64,000 nucleotides of DNA, from NCBI RefSeq assembly GCF_000281085.1, contig NZ_JH767528.1, positions 124,001 through 188,000 of the forward strand, read 5' to 3'. The DNA is from Catenovulum agarivorans YM01. Its GTDB lineage: Bacteria; Pseudomonadota; Gammaproteobacteria; Enterobacterales; Alteromonadaceae. Every line of letters begins with the position of its first letter. Positions within the stretch are counted from its first letter, which is position 1. A program made the position numbers and the translations under genes. This document shows positions 14,788-24,563 of this stretch, one piece after another. The notes under the pieces were generated by a model that ran no database searches, had not been told where the DNA came from, and saw nothing but the letters and a program-made list of their open reading frames with translations.

Positions 14788-16611
14788 TTAGTCTTTCTTC
14801 TCACGTGATGCACGACGACGCTCGTTTTCAGTTAAGAACTTCTTACGAACACGAATGCTCTTAGGTGTTACTTCAACTAATTCGTCATCATCAATAAATT
14901 CTAATGCTTGCTCAAGTGTGTACTTGATTGGTGGCGTTAAAGTTAACGCTTCGTCAGTACCAGCTGCACGAACGTTAGTTAACTGCTTACCTTTTAATGG
15001 GTTAACAGTTAAGTCGTTGTCACGGCTGTGAATACCAATAACCATACCTTCGTAAACTTCTACACCGTGCTCAACAAATAAACGACCACGTTCTTGTAGC
15101 GTAAACAATGCGTATGCAACAGCTTTACCCATGCCGTTTGAAATAAGTACACCATTCAAACGTTGACCAATTTCGCCGCCTTTGTGTGCTGCGTAGTGGT
15201 CAAATGAGTGGTACATCAAACCAGTACCAGAAGTTAATGTCATAAATTCGTTTTTGAAACCAATTAAGCCACGGCTAGGAACGATAAAGTCGATACGAAT
15301 GCGGCCTTTACCATCAGGCACCATGTCAGTCATCTCAGCTTTACGCAAGCCAAGTTTTTCCATGATAGTACCTTGGTTTTCTTCTTCGATATCTACAGTT
15401 AAAGTTTCAAATGGTTCTTGTAACTCACCGTCAACTTCACGCAAGATAACTTCAGGACGAGATACAGCTAACTCGTAACCTTCACGACGCATGTTTTCAA
15501 TTAAAACACCTAAGTGCAATTCACCACGGCCTGATACACGGAATTTATCTGGATCTTCAGTTTCTTTAACTCTTAGTGCAACGTTGTGGACTAATTCGCT
15601 TTGTAAACGTTCTAAAATCTGACGAGAAGTAACAAATTTACCTTCTTTACCAGCAAATGGAGAGTTGTTTACTTGGAAAGTCATGGTAACAGTTGGTTCA
15701 TCAACAACTAGCGCTGGTAAAGCTTCAACTGCGTTTTGATCACAAATAGTATCGGAGATTTTTAACTCGCCTAAACCAGTTACCGCGATAATGTCACCAG
15801 CATTTGCATCTTGTTTTTCGTATCTATCTAAACCTAAATAACCTAATACTTGGCCGATTTTACCATTGCGTTTTTTGCCGTCAGCACCAATCACAGTGAC
15901 TTGTTGGTTTACTCTAGCAGTACCACGTTTAATACGACCAATACCAATTACACCTACATAGTTAGAATAATCTAACTGTGAAATTTGCATTTGTAATGGA
16001 CCTTCAGGATCAGCTACAGGCGGTTCAACGTGCTCTAAAATCGCATCGAACAAATCGTTCATGTCGTCTTTTTGTACGTCTTCTTCAGTACTTGCCCAAC
16101 CGTTAATAGCTGATGCATAAATGATAGGGAAGTCTAATTGCTCGTCAGTTGCACCTAAGTTTACGAATAAGTCGAATACTTGGTCTATTACCCAATCAGG
16201 GCGAGCTGCTGGTTTGTCAATTTTGTTGATAACAACAATTGGGCGTAAACCGTGTGCGAAAGCTTTTTGCGTTACGAAACGCGTTTGTGGCATTGGACCT
16301 TCTTGCGCGTCAACCAATAACAACACTGAGTCAGCCATTGAAAGTACACGTTCTACTTCACCACCAAAATCGGCGTGTCCAGGGGTGTCTAGAATGTTGA
16401 TACGGAATTCTTTGTAATCGATAGCGGTATTTTTCGCTAAGATAGTAATACCACGCTCTTTCTCTAACGCGTTACTGTCCATTACGCGTTCTTCCGCGTC
16501 ACCGCGGCTTTCTAACGTACCAGATTGTTGCAATAGTTTATCAACTAGCGTGGTTTTACCATGGTCAACGTGCGCAATAATTGCGATGTTGCGTAAGTTA
16601 TTCAAGTTCAT
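14788..16611 (-). CDS. typA: ribosome-associated GTPase TypA/BipA
   Basis: The 607-residue protein has the normal length of the family. Translation-factor GTPase motifs are in order: [10 protein letters not shown] (G1, about 12-21), RGITI (G2), DTPGH (G3) and NKID (G4), followed by beta-barrel, domain III and V regions and the family-specific [10 protein letters not shown] in the C-terminal half. TypA binds ribosomes and helps assembly or translation of a subset of mRNAs under stress and cold. It stands alone here, with its own terminator shared with the LacI-type gene. Confidence 0.97.
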   Translation of the reverse strand: MNLNNLRNIAIIAHVDHGKTTLVDKLLQQSGTLESRGDAEERVMDSNALEKERGITILAKNTAIDYKEFRINILDTPGHADFGGEVERVLSMADSVLLLVDAQEGPMPQTRFVTQKAFAHGLRPIVVINKIDKPAARPDWVIDQVFDLFVNLGATDEQLDFPIIYASAINGWASTEEDVQKDDMNDLFDAILEHVEPPVADPEGPLQMQISQLDYSNYVGVIGIGRIKRGTARVNQQVTVIGADGKKRNGKIGQVLGYLGLDRYEKQDANAGDIIAVTGLGELKISDTICDQNAVEALPALVVDEPTVTMTFQVNNSPFAGKEGKFVTSRQILERLQSELVHNVALRVKETEDPDKFRVSGRGELHLGVLIENMRREGYELAVSRPEVILREVDGELQEPFETLTVDIEEENQGTIMEKLGLRKAEMTDMVPDGKGRIRIDFIVPSRGLIGFKNEFMTLTSGTGLMYHSFDHYAAHKGGEIGQRLNGVLISNGMGKAVAYALFTLQERGRLFVEHGVEVYEGMVIGIHSRDNDLTVNPLKGKQLTNVRAAGTDEALTLTPPIKYTLEQALEFIDDDELVEVTPKSIRVRKKFLTENERRRASREKKD

Positions 16612-16756
16612 CAGGTTAACTTCTATATTTACAGGGTTTAACTGAGGTCAAGCCCTATGTTTGAGCAACCTCGTGAAATTTGCGCGCATTATACGCGAAT
16701 TTTAGTCAATTACCTATATAGAATATTTGTTACTAATTTTTGTGTTGGGATCAGGA

Positions 16757-17983
16757 TTAACATGATTCAAAGTTATGCATCCAATCAATTGCTTGTTTGT
16801 AGCAGCTGCATACATCATCGTAACTAAATCTGAGTTTCATCGCTTCTATAGTGGTTAAGTGCCAACTGCCTTGTTCATATAACTTGATCGTAGTTAACGC
16901 AATTTTGATTGGCGTTTGGTGATGAGTGGTTAAGGCTTCGACTATTTCTTCGGAAAGTGGCAGATTGTCGAGTATTTGTTCGAGCGGTTGGTCTAGAATG
17001 GCATCTAATAATGAAAATAAACCTGCCAAAAATGCATGCTCTTTTAATTGTGGAGTGTGGCGTTTGACCATGAGTTCACAAAAGCGTGCGCGAATGGTGG
17101 CTAGCCTAATCAACTCTCGAGGTTTGTCGTAACTTAGTACGCTGGTGGTTAATAATGCTATTAGTCTGCGCATTTCGTTTTCACCCAAATATACAATGGC
17201 TTTACGAATAGATTGCATTTTTTGCGTGATTGGTAATAAACCCGAATTAATGAAACGCAGCAGTTTGTACGATAGGTTTAAGTCTTGCTCAAAGTACTGA
17301 GTAATTTTGAGAAAATTTAATTCTTCACGCATTAACTCTTTGTATAAAGCAATTAAAATGCGTTTGTTGCTTTCAATTTCGTTGGAGGCGTACATTTCTG
17401 GTTTGCAGAAAAAATAACCTTGAAAAAAGTTGAAACCCGCCGCTTCCGCTTGTTCAAACATTAAATGGTCTTCAACTTTCTCCGCCAAAAAACGACAGTT
17501 TTTGCTATAGCGGCGTATTTGCTCCATATGCTGTTGAGCTGTGTCAATTCGAGTATTTTGCATATCGAACTTAACTAACTTTACGTACTTAAAAAATGGT
17601 TGCCAGTCGGGGTCAAAAACAAAATCATCTAAAGCTATGTGGTAACCCGCGTGATATAGTTTTTTAAACATCTCCAATATTTTACCTGTTGGTTCAACAC
17701 ACTCTAGTACCTCAATTACAACTTTGTTTTTCGGTAATAATAACGGCAGCTCTTTCAGTATACATTTTTCCGAAAAGTTAATTAGCGCAGGTTTATTGTT
17801 AGTTATTGCTTCTAAACCTTGTGAAAAATGTGTGCGGACAAGCAAACGTGAAGTTGCTTGAGTAGCGTCTACATTTTCTGGAAAGATGTTTTCAGGCCCA
17901 TCACGAAATAATAGTTCGTAGGCAACTACATTTTGTTTGCGATTAAATATAGGCTGTCGGGCTGTATAAATTGTATTGGCCAT
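16757..17983 (-). CDS. degenerate EAL plus HDOD signalling protein (YuxH type)
   Basis: The 408-residue protein has an EAL-like domain (about 1-200) and an HDOD domain (about 205-400). The EAL half keeps ELLFR, INFSE, a degraded EVLE, LDDF without the following G-T-G, KFD, AEKVED and QGYFF. Loss of key metal ligands and the short length suggest that it does not hydrolyse c-di-GMP but may bind it or proteins. Relatives in Vibrio (CdgJ) affect motility. It is a single gene between typA and glnA. The family is clear, the output is unknown. Confidence 0.85.
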   Translation of the reverse strand: MANTIYTARQPIFNRKQNVVAYELLFRDGPENIFPENVDATQATSRLLVRTHFSQGLEAITNNKPALINFSEKCILKELPLLLPKNKVVIEVLECVEPTGKILEMFKKLYHAGYHIALDDFVFDPDWQPFFKYVKLVKFDMQNTRIDTAQQHMEQIRRYSKNCRFLAEKVEDHLMFEQAEAAGFNFFQGYFFCKPEMYASNEIESNKRILIALYKELMREELNFLKITQYFEQDLNLSYKLLRFINSGLLPITQKMQSIRKAIVYLGENEMRRLIALLTTSVLSYDKPRELIRLATIRARFCELMVKRHTPQLKEHAFLAGLFSLLDAILDQPLEQILDNLPLSEEIVEALTTHHQTPIKIALTTIKLYEQGSWHLTTIEAMKLRFSYDDVCSCYKQAIDWMHNFESC

Positions 17984-18182
17984 AAATGGATTTGTTTACG
18001 ATTCTTAACAAATAATCTTAATTGACCCAAAGTTGTTTTGCCAATTATCCGTAGTTATTTTGTAAAGGAGTTAAATATTCTACTAAAACCTCGCTAAATT
18101 TTTTCTAAAGCTATTCTATTAATTCTTACAATACTGTATTTTATGGCAGCGAAGTTAGCGCACTTTAGGCACATAAAGGGGT

Positions 18183-18221
18183 TGCGCTTTTTTGGTGCTT
18201 TTTATGCATCTTTTTGGTGCG
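18183..18221 (+). promoter_or_regulatory. two NtrC-type enhancer boxes upstream of glnA
   Basis: TGCGCT-N5-GGTGCT (18183-18199) and TGCATC-N5-GGTGCG (18205-18221) both fit the NtrC half-site pattern TGCRYY-N5-GGTGCN. They are spaced 22 bp apart, on one face of the helix, and lie about 65-100 bp before the -24 element of the sigma-54 promoter, the expected distance for an enhancer. NtrC itself is encoded downstream at 21582. Confidence 0.75.
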
Positions 18222-18283
18222 CGCTGGTTTGGTCACGCATTATTACCAAGCCTGAAGGCTAGTAAAGATGTCTGCCTGCGAGG

Positions 18284-18299
18284 TGGTACAATTATTGCT
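18284..18299 (+). promoter_or_regulatory. sigma-54 promoter of glnA
   Basis: TGGTACAATTATTGCT matches the sigma-54 consensus TGGYAC-N5-TTGCW at every defined position, with GG (18285-18286) and GC (18297-18298) exactly 10 bp apart. It lies 59 bp before the glnA start codon. The stretch 17984-18182 upstream shows no other gene or clear signal. Confidence 0.85.
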
Positions 18300-18357
18300 A
18301 GTTATCGGCAACGCGTTTTTGTGCGCTGTTAAAATTATAATTTTCCGGAGGATTGCA

Positions 18358-19764
18358 ATGTCTGCAGAAATTCTAGATATGTTAAAAGAAGGTGAAATCA
18401 AGTTTGTTGACTTACGTTTCACTGACACTAAAGGTAAAGAACAGCACGTTTCTATTCCTGCTCACCAGGTAACTGCTGATTTTTTCGTTGAAGGTAAAAT
18501 GTTCGACGGTTCTTCAATCGCTGGTTGGAAAGGCATCAACGAATCTGACATGATTTTAATGCCTGACGCATCAACTGCTATTTTAGACCCATTTGCAGAA
18601 GAAGCTCAATTAAACATTCGTTGTGACATCATCGAGCCTGCAACTATGCAAGGTTACGATCGCGATCCTCGTTCAATCGCTAAGCGTGCAATGGAATACT
18701 TAAAATCTACTGGTATCGGTGACGACGCTTACTTCGGTCCAGAGCCAGAGTTCTTCTTATTTGATGACGTTAAATACGGTCAATCAATGGGTGGCGGTTT
18801 CTACAGCGTAGACGCAGAAGAAGCAGCATGGAACTCAGGTAAAGATTACGAAGGTGGCAACACTGGTCATCGTCCAGGTGTTAAAGGTGGTTACTTCCCA
18901 GTTCCTCCAGTCGACTCAGCTTCTGACATTCGTGCAGCAATGTGTTTAATCCTTGAAGAAATGGGTCAAACTGTTGAAGCGCATCACCATGAAGTTGCGA
19001 CTGCTGGCCAAAACGAAATCGCTACTAAATTCAACTCTATGGTTGAAAAAGCGGACGAAGTTCAAGTTAAGAAATACGTTATCCATAACGTTGCTCACGC
19101 TTATGGTAAAACTGCTACTTTCATGCCTAAGCCAATCGTTGGTGACAACGGTTCTGGTATGCACGTTCACCAATCTATCTCTAAAGGTGGCAAAAACGTA
19201 TTCGCTGGTGACAAGTACGCTGGTTTATCTCAAGAAGCTTTATGGTACATTGGTGGTATCATCAAGCATGCTAAAGCAATCAATGCGTTCACAAATGCAT
19301 CAACTAACTCTTACAAGCGTTTAGTACCACACTTCGAAGCGCCAGTAATGTTAGCTTACTCTGCACGTAACCGTTCAGCGTCTATCCGTATTCCATACGT
19401 AACTTCTGATCGTGCACGTCGTATCGAGTGTCGTTTCCCTGATCCAACGCAAAACCCATACTTAGGTTTCACAGCTATGTTAATGGCTGGCCTTGACGGT
19501 ATCATCAACAAGATCGATCCAGGTTCATCTATGGATAAAGACTTGTACAACTTACCACCAGAAGAAGAAGCTGCAATTCCTAAAGTTGCTTCATCTTTAG
19601 AAGAAGCATTAACATGTTTAGATGCTGACCGTGCATTCTTAACAGCTGGTGGCGTAATGAGCGACGAGATGATCGACGCTTACATCGAGTTGAAAACTGA
19701 AGAAGCTAACAAAGTACGTATTACTCCAGTTCCGGCTGAGTTCGAATTGTACTACAGCGTATAA
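18358..19764 (+). CDS. glnA: glutamine synthetase, type I
   Basis: The 468-residue protein has the family's usual length. The start is ATG 18358, preceded by GGAGG (18347-18351); a longer frame from 18268 runs through the promoter and is rejected. Signatures: beta-grasp domain opening [18 protein letters not shown] (about 51-62), the catalytic [11 protein letters not shown] (about 128-138), [10 protein letters not shown] and the adenylylation site Y in [10 protein letters not shown]. It makes glutamine from glutamate, ammonia and ATP in the cytoplasm. A sigma-54 promoter with NtrC boxes lies upstream, and glnL-glnG follow after one small gene, the classical nitrogen control arrangement. The Tyr site implies control by GlnE adenylylation. 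Confidence 0.98.
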   Translation: MSAEILDMLKEGEIKFVDLRFTDTKGKEQHVSIPAHQVTADFFVEGKMFDGSSIAGWKGINESDMILMPDASTAILDPFAEEAQLNIRCDIIEPATMQGYDRDPRSIAKRAMEYLKSTGIGDDAYFGPEPEFFLFDDVKYGQSMGGGFYSVDAEEAAWNSGKDYEGGNTGHRPGVKGGYFPVPPVDSASDIRAAMCLILEEMGQTVEAHHHEVATAGQNEIATKFNSMVEKADEVQVKKYVIHNVAHAYGKTATFMPKPIVGDNGSGMHVHQSISKGGKNVFAGDKYAGLSQEALWYIGGIIKHAKAINAFTNASTNSYKRLVPHFEAPVMLAYSARNRSASIRIPYVTSDRARRIECRFPDPTQNPYLGFTAMLMAGLDGIINKIDPGSSMDKDLYNLPPEEEAAIPKVASSLEEALTCLDADRAFLTAGGVMSDEMIDAYIELKTEEANKVRITPVPAEFELYYSV

Positions 19765-19791
19765 TTTTCAAATATTTGTTTTGAAAATGTT

Positions 19792-19820
19792 AAAAAAGTC
19801 CGCCTTGGCGGACTTTTTTT
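19792..19820 (+). terminator. intrinsic terminator of glnA
   Basis: AGTCCGCC (19797-19804) and GGCGGACT (19807-19814) form an 8-bp GC-rich stem with a very short loop, followed by a run of T. It separates glnA from the downstream genes, so glnL-glnG need their own promoter or read-through. Confidence 0.92.
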
Positions 19821-19886
19821 ATGGATAAATACAACTAGTCAGAGTAGAGTAACGGACTTGTTGTTAGTAAAGGGATTAATTACACA

Positions 19887-20426
19887 GTGGTTAAATTAGT
19901 CGGCGCCTACAGCCGTGTTTGCATTACTTGTTTAACTTTGTTGTTTGCATTGGACGCCATTGCTGCCAAAGTGTATGTGTATCGCAATGAACAAGGTGTG
20001 TTAGTTTTTTCGGATACGCCTCACCCTGATGCCGAAGAAATATCCCCAAAAAGTAAAATTGAATCTATACCTAGTGTTACGCCAACTAGGCAAACGAATT
20101 CAGCGGACAAACAGCAGCAAGCAGAAACATATCAAGTCCGTTTAGTTCAACCTATTGACCAAGCAACCATACGTGATAACACTGGCTCAGTGTACGTCGC
20201 AGTGCAAGTTTCTCCTACTTATCAAGCCGAGCACCAGGTACGAGTTTTACTCAATGGTGAAGCTGTTATCCAGCCGCAAAATCGTTCAGTTTTTATGCTT
20301 AAAGATGTCTATCGCGGTGAGCACCAACTAAAAGTTGAATTACTTGATGCAAACGGCAAGGTTATTGCATCGTCTAAGCCCAGAACTTTTTATATGCACC
20401 GGGCATCTGTTATTAAGCCAAATTAG
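19887..20426 (+). CDS. DUF4124-containing periplasmic protein
   Basis: The 179-residue protein starts at GTG 19887, with AAAGGGA about 11 nt upstream. It has a signal peptide (to about residue 27, AIA-AKVY) and then a DUF4124 domain (about 28-55, KVYVYRNEQGVLVFSDTPHP), a small beta unit. A second beta domain (about 85-175) resembles an immunoglobulin-like fold. Function unknown. It commonly sits between glnA and glnL in marine gammaproteobacteria, as here; whether it has a role in nitrogen control is not known. Confidence 0.8.
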   Translation: MVKLVGAYSRVCITCLTLLFALDAIAAKVYVYRNEQGVLVFSDTPHPDAEEISPKSKIESIPSVTPTRQTNSADKQQQAETYQVRLVQPIDQATIRDNTGSVYVAVQVSPTYQAEHQVRVLLNGEAVIQPQNRSVFMLKDVYRGEHQLKVELLDANGKVIASSKPRTFYMHRASVIKPN

Positions 20427-20518
20427 TTTAAATTCTAATTGGTAATTAATTGCCTTGGTGTTACATTTTGGTGCACTGTTTCAAATTGGTGCGTTGGGCT
20501 GTATGCAACGAGGCAAAA

Positions 20519-21568
20519 GTGTTTAGCGAGCTAATCCTTAATAATATTAATAGCAGCATTTTAGTAACTGATGCAGAGTTAAAAGTACTCTATGCAAATC
20601 CTGCAGCAGAAAGCTTTTTTAAACTAAGTGCGCGTCGATTAAAAGAATTGTCTTTTGATCAACTTTTTCGTTATAGCTCGTTCGATTTAGAACGTGTGCA
20701 ACAAGCCATCCCAACTAATCAAGGTTTTACTGATACTGAAGTGTCACTAGTCACCATAGATGAAAATCACGCTATGGCTGAAATGACTTTCACCCCAGTA
20801 AAGTCACAAAAAGATACACACTTATTAATTGAAGTTCATCCAATTGACCAAATAAAACGGGTCAGCCAAGAAAGTTTTGTCCAATCACAAATGTTAGCAT
20901 CGCGCGATTTAATCCGTGGTTTAGCCCACGAAATCAAAAATCCACTCGGTGGGATTCGAGGTGCTGCACAATTATTAGACAAAATGTTGGATGACAATGA
21001 CCTGAAAGAGTGCACGCAAATAATCATGGATCAGTCAGACCGACTGCGAAATTTGGTTGATCGATTGCTTGGGCCAAACCGACTTCCTAAACGTAGCCAA
21101 ACCAATATTCATAAAATTTTAGAGCAAATTCGTCAGTTGATAGAATTAGAATCTGATGCTGATGTAGTAAAGTTTTATCGTGATTATGATCCAAGTATTC
21201 CTGAATTTGTGGTTGATGAAGAGCAAATTCATCAGGCCTTATTAAATATTGTGCGTAATGCGTATCAAGCATTACAAAGTCAAGGCCAAGGCAAAATAAC
21301 GTTCCAAACTAGAATCGCCAGCAAAGAAACCATTCATGGTCAAAGACATAAGTTGGCGGCGATTATTAAAATTATCGACAATGGCCCAGGTATACCTGAG
21401 CATATTCGTGATACGTTATTTTATCCAATGATTACCACTAAATCAGATGGGACAGGTTTAGGTTTATCAATAGCGCAAACTTTGATTAATCAACACCGTG
21501 GCCGTATTCATTGCGAAAGCTGGCCGGGCCACACCGAATTTACCGTATATTTACCGATAGAGTTATAG
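20519..21568 (+). CDS. glnL: nitrogen regulation sensor kinase NtrB
   Basis: The start chosen is GTG 20519, with GAGG at 20510-20513; it gives 349 residues, equal to E. coli NtrB, while a longer frame from TTG 20450 adds 23 residues without homology. A PAS domain (about 1-115, with YANPAAESFF), a dimerisation and phosphoacceptor helix with H137 in LAHEIKNPLGG, and an ATPase domain (NIVRNAYQAL, DNGPGI, GTGLGLSIA) follow in order. It phosphorylates NtrC when nitrogen is scarce and reverses this with PII. The glnG gene follows after 13 bp. Confidence 0.95.
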   Translation: MFSELILNNINSSILVTDAELKVLYANPAAESFFKLSARRLKELSFDQLFRYSSFDLERVQQAIPTNQGFTDTEVSLVTIDENHAMAEMTFTPVKSQKDTHLLIEVHPIDQIKRVSQESFVQSQMLASRDLIRGLAHEIKNPLGGIRGAAQLLDKMLDDNDLKECTQIIMDQSDRLRNLVDRLLGPNRLPKRSQTNIHKILEQIRQLIELESDADVVKFYRDYDPSIPEFVVDEEQIHQALLNIVRNAYQALQSQGQGKITFQTRIASKETIHGQRHKLAAIIKIIDNGPGIPEHIRDTLFYPMITTKSDGTGLGLSIAQTLINQHRGRIHCESWPGHTEFTVYLPIEL

Positions 21569-21581
21569 GAAAGAATAGGTT

Positions 21582-22997
21582 ATGAACGCGACTAAAGTCT
21601 GGATTGTTGATGATGACAGCTCAATTCGCTGGGTAATGCAAAAAGCCCTAGATGCAGCTGATATCAGTAATACATCGTTTGAATCGCCACTTGAGTTGTT
21701 AGACGCGCTGAAAAACGAAAGTCCAGACGTGGTGATTTCTGATATTCGTATGCCTGAAATGGATGGTATGGAATTGTTAGAACAAATTCATCAACAAGAT
21801 GCGGAAATTCCAGTCATTATTATGACAGCACATTCTGATTTAGATTCTGCTGTTAATGCCTATCAAAGCGGTGCATTTGAATATTTACCAAAACCATTTG
21901 ATATTGATGATGCAGTCGCTTTGACGCAACGTGCATTAACTCATGTTAAAGAGAACAGCCGTAAAAAACGCACTCGTCCAAAAGAAGAACAGATCTCGAC
22001 CGATATCATAGGTGAAGCGCCTGCTATGCAGGAAGTTTTCCGCGCAATCGGTCGTCTGTCGCGTTCAAGTATTAGTGTCTTGATTAACGGTCAATCCGGT
22101 ACGGGTAAAGAGTTGGTTGCGCGTGCATTGCACAAACACAGCCCACGCCGAGATAAAACATTTATTGCGTTAAATATGGCGGCTATTCCAAATGATTTGA
22201 TCGAGTCTGAATTATTTGGCCATGAAAAAGGTGCGTTTACGGGGGCCAATGCCGTACGTGAAGGTCGTTTTGAACAGGCAAATGGTGGCACACTGTTTTT
22301 AGATGAAATTGGTGATATGCCACTGCAAGTGCAAACGCGTTTATTACGTGTGTTGGCGGATGGACAATTTTATCGAGTGGGTGGTCGCCAGCCATTAAGT
22401 GCAGACGTGCGTATTATTGCCGCAACCCATCAAAATTTAGAAAAGCTGGTTGCTGAAGGTAAATTCCGTGAAGATTTATTCCACCGTTTAAACGTTATTC
22501 GTATTCATTTACCACCGTTACGTGAGCGTAAAGAAGATATTCCTCGTTTAGCTGCACAGTTTTTAAAACAAGCAGCAAAAGAAATGAGTGTCGAAGAAAA
22601 GCGTTTATCACCTGAAGCTGCTGAATATATTAGCCATTTAGACTGGCCTGGCAACGTTAGGCAGTTAGAGAATACTTGCCGCTGGTTGACTGTTATGGCG
22701 AGTGGCCAAGAGGTATTAATTGCCGATTTACCGCCAGAGTTATTGGATGCGCCAGAGCCTACAACCACAGCGGTAACTGAAGTGGCTGGTGATTGGCAAA
22801 CACTATTAACTCGTTGGGTTGATGAGCAATTGTCAGCGGGTAAAAATGATATTTTAGACGATGCATTAGCTACATTTGAAACCATAATGCTTAAGCGCGC
22901 ATTACACCATACTATGGGGCATAAACAAGAAGCCGCTCGCCGTTTAGGCTGGGGGCGAAATACTATCACGCGCAAAATGAAAGAATTAAACATTTAG
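21582..22997 (+). CDS. glnG: nitrogen regulator NtrC, sigma-54 activator
   Basis: The 471-residue protein has a receiver domain (about 1-125) with phosphoacceptor D54 in VISDIRMPEMDG, an AAA+ domain (about 145-380) with the Walker A GQSGTGKE and the sigma-54 contact loop GAFTGA, and a C-terminal Fis-type helix-turn-helix (EAARRLGWGRNTITRKMKEL). Once phosphorylated it binds enhancers and opens sigma-54 promoters, here most likely that of glnA at 18284. It forms an operon with glnL. Confidence 0.97.
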   Translation: MNATKVWIVDDDSSIRWVMQKALDAADISNTSFESPLELLDALKNESPDVVISDIRMPEMDGMELLEQIHQQDAEIPVIIMTAHSDLDSAVNAYQSGAFEYLPKPFDIDDAVALTQRALTHVKENSRKKRTRPKEEQISTDIIGEAPAMQEVFRAIGRLSRSSISVLINGQSGTGKELVARALHKHSPRRDKTFIALNMAAIPNDLIESELFGHEKGAFTGANAVREGRFEQANGGTLFLDEIGDMPLQVQTRLLRVLADGQFYRVGGRQPLSADVRIIAATHQNLEKLVAEGKFREDLFHRLNVIRIHLPPLRERKEDIPRLAAQFLKQAAKEMSVEEKRLSPEAAEYISHLDWPGNVRQLENTCRWLTVMASGQEVLIADLPPELLDAPEPTTTAVTEVAGDWQTLLTRWVDEQLSAGKNDILDDALATFETIMLKRALHHTMGHKQEAARRLGWGRNTITRKMKELNI

Positions 22998-23080
22998 GCT
23001 GAATAATCCTGAATTGACATTCTGTTACGATAAGTTAGCCTTTCATAAATACATTGTATAAACGTTTATGGAAGCTAACT

Positions 23081-24055
23081 ATGTCGATTGGCCTTACCGA
23101 GCGAGAAGTTAACTGGCAAGGTTTTATTGCCCAAGAAATCACCCCTTTTTGGCAGCGTTACCATCAAGCGATTGAGTTAACCACTATGGATGGCTTAACT
23201 CAATATTGCGCAACTTTTCTTCACCCTGAAGCCAAACGTAATATTATTCTGTTACCCGGCAGAGTTGAGACCTACCTCAAGTATCAAGAAGTTATTTACG
23301 ACTTGTTTAATACGCAAGCGAATGTTTTTGTTATTGATCACAGAGGGCAAGGCCAATCACAAAGATTGCTCAAAGATAGCGAAAAAGGTTTTGTCGCCCA
23401 TTTTAATCATTACGCGGAAGATCTGGAAAAAGCGCTTGCTTACACGCGTTTTCTAGACAATAACTTACCTAACTGTGTTGTCGCACATTCTATGGGCAGT
23501 GCAATTGCACTCAACTGGCTACACTTATATCAACCTAAAATTAAGAAACTCGTGTTATGTGCACCCATGTTAGGCATTAATGCGGGATTGTTGCCACAAA
23601 AAACTGCGTTTTACATAGCCAGTGTAGTCGACTGCCTTAATCGCATATTTAGAAGTGAACCTGGCTACTTTTTTGGTCAAGTACCTTATCATAGGCCTGA
23701 TTTTGCAGAGAATGTGTTAACCGGTAGTAAAGTGCGCTTTGAATATGGGCAGGATATTCAAGCCCAATACAAGTTGGGTGGTGTGACTACTACTTGGCTC
23801 AAAGAGGCTTTGCGTTTGATTAACCGTTTACCGTCGCAAAGCCGTTTTTTAAATTGTGATGTTTTGTTGCTGCAAGCTGAAAAGGATGTAGTGGTAAGTT
23901 TGACTGCGCAAGACAAATGGCATGAATACGCTAGTGAATTTGATAAAAATGCAATTAAGCGTTTGGTTAAAAATGCTCGGCATGAGATTTTGATGGAGTC
24001 AGATGATATTCGGGCTGAGGTCATTACCCAGATTAGGCATTTTTTGCAGGGGTGA
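23081..24055 (+). CDS. pldB: alpha/beta hydrolase, lysophospholipase L2 (PldB) family
   Basis: The start is taken as ATG 23081 (MSIGLTEREVNW); an upstream TTG adds nine residues. The 324-residue protein has the alpha/beta hydrolase core with an oxyanion strand (NIILLPGRVETYLKYQE), DHRGQGQS, the nucleophile elbow AHSMGS, a late acid region (LLQAEKDVVVS) and the catalytic His in KNARHEILMESD, all typical of the PldB/monoglyceride lipase group. It probably deacylates lysophospholipids or monoglycerides in the cytoplasm or at the inner membrane. A single gene, followed by structured repeats rather than by a terminator. Confidence 0.85.
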   Translation: MSIGLTEREVNWQGFIAQEITPFWQRYHQAIELTTMDGLTQYCATFLHPEAKRNIILLPGRVETYLKYQEVIYDLFNTQANVFVIDHRGQGQSQRLLKDSEKGFVAHFNHYAEDLEKALAYTRFLDNNLPNCVVAHSMGSAIALNWLHLYQPKIKKLVLCAPMLGINAGLLPQKTAFYIASVVDCLNRIFRSEPGYFFGQVPYHRPDFAENVLTGSKVRFEYGQDIQAQYKLGGVTTTWLKEALRLINRLPSQSRFLNCDVLLLQAEKDVVVSLTAQDKWHEYASEFDKNAIKRLVKNARHEILMESDDIRAEVITQIRHFLQG

Positions 24056-24103
24056 TGTATGCGGGTGTAACTGAGGTGCTGGTTGTTGGGTGCAACTAAG
24101 CCC

Positions 24104-24202
24104 GCTTAAAGCATAATTTTCTAAAAACGCTTTTCGCCAGTCCCTGGCCGCTCACAAAAGATATCCCTATCTTTTGAAGTTTTAGAAAATTAGCGTTCAA
24201 GC
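24104..24202 (+). repeat. structured repeat, type A, copy 5
   Basis: Outer arms 24104-24126 (GCTTAAAGCATAATTTTCT, then AAAA) and 24180-24202 pair. AAACGCTTTTCG, hairpin 1 GCCAG-TCC-CTGGC (24136-24148), CGCTC (24149-24153) and hairpin 2 AAAAGATA-TCCC-TATCTTTT (24156-24175) follow. Both hairpins differ from those of copies 1-4 in sequence but are perfectly paired. Confidence 0.85.
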
Positions 24203-24388
24203 AGGCTTCAATCTGGCGATGTTGTCGCTTCAGTGCTAGTTTGTTCGTGAAAAAGGAGTTTTGCTCCAAGTTATTGTTCTAGTGCTTTCCTGTATTTAAC
24301 GTGTTTTGCATATCCAACCTCTGATCTATTGTTATCGTGCTCGCATGAAGTATATATTCTAAAAGCCAAAGTGATGTGGAATAAGGTG

Positions 24389-24484
24389 AATGGAGATGTT
24401 TCGAGCAAAACTTCACAAGATAGGATATCTTGTGCGAGCGAGTCAGGGATGACCTTGAAGCGCTTTTGTGAGAAATATTCCATT
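24389..24484 (-). repeat. structured repeat, type C, copy 1 (inverted)
   Basis: Outer arms AATGGAGATGTTTC (24389-24402) and GAAATATTCCATT (24472-24484). On the minus strand: AAGCGCTTCAAGG, hairpin 1 GTCA-TCCC-TGAC (24442-24453), CGCTC (24436-24440) and hairpin 2 CACAAGATA-TCC-TATCTTGTG (24414-24434). It faces type A copy 5 across 187 bp. The rest of 24203-24563 shows no gene; TGGTGGGTAG (24545-24554) can pair with the end of trmL and may end its transcript. Confidence 0.82.
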
Positions 24485-24563
24485 CAATTTATGAGTAGGT
24501 GGCATTGGATCTTTAGCGCGTCGAATACGTGCAATATAGCCTAATGGTGGGTAGATAGAGAAA

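Noticed and set aside
18268-18357. N-terminal extension of glutamine synthetase
   Set aside because: It overlaps the sigma-54 promoter; ATG 18358 has GGAGG at the right distance and gives the family length.
20450-20518. Longer start for NtrB at TTG 20450
   Set aside because: GTG 20519 has GAGG in place and gives 349 residues, the same as E. coli NtrB; the extra 23 residues look non-coding.
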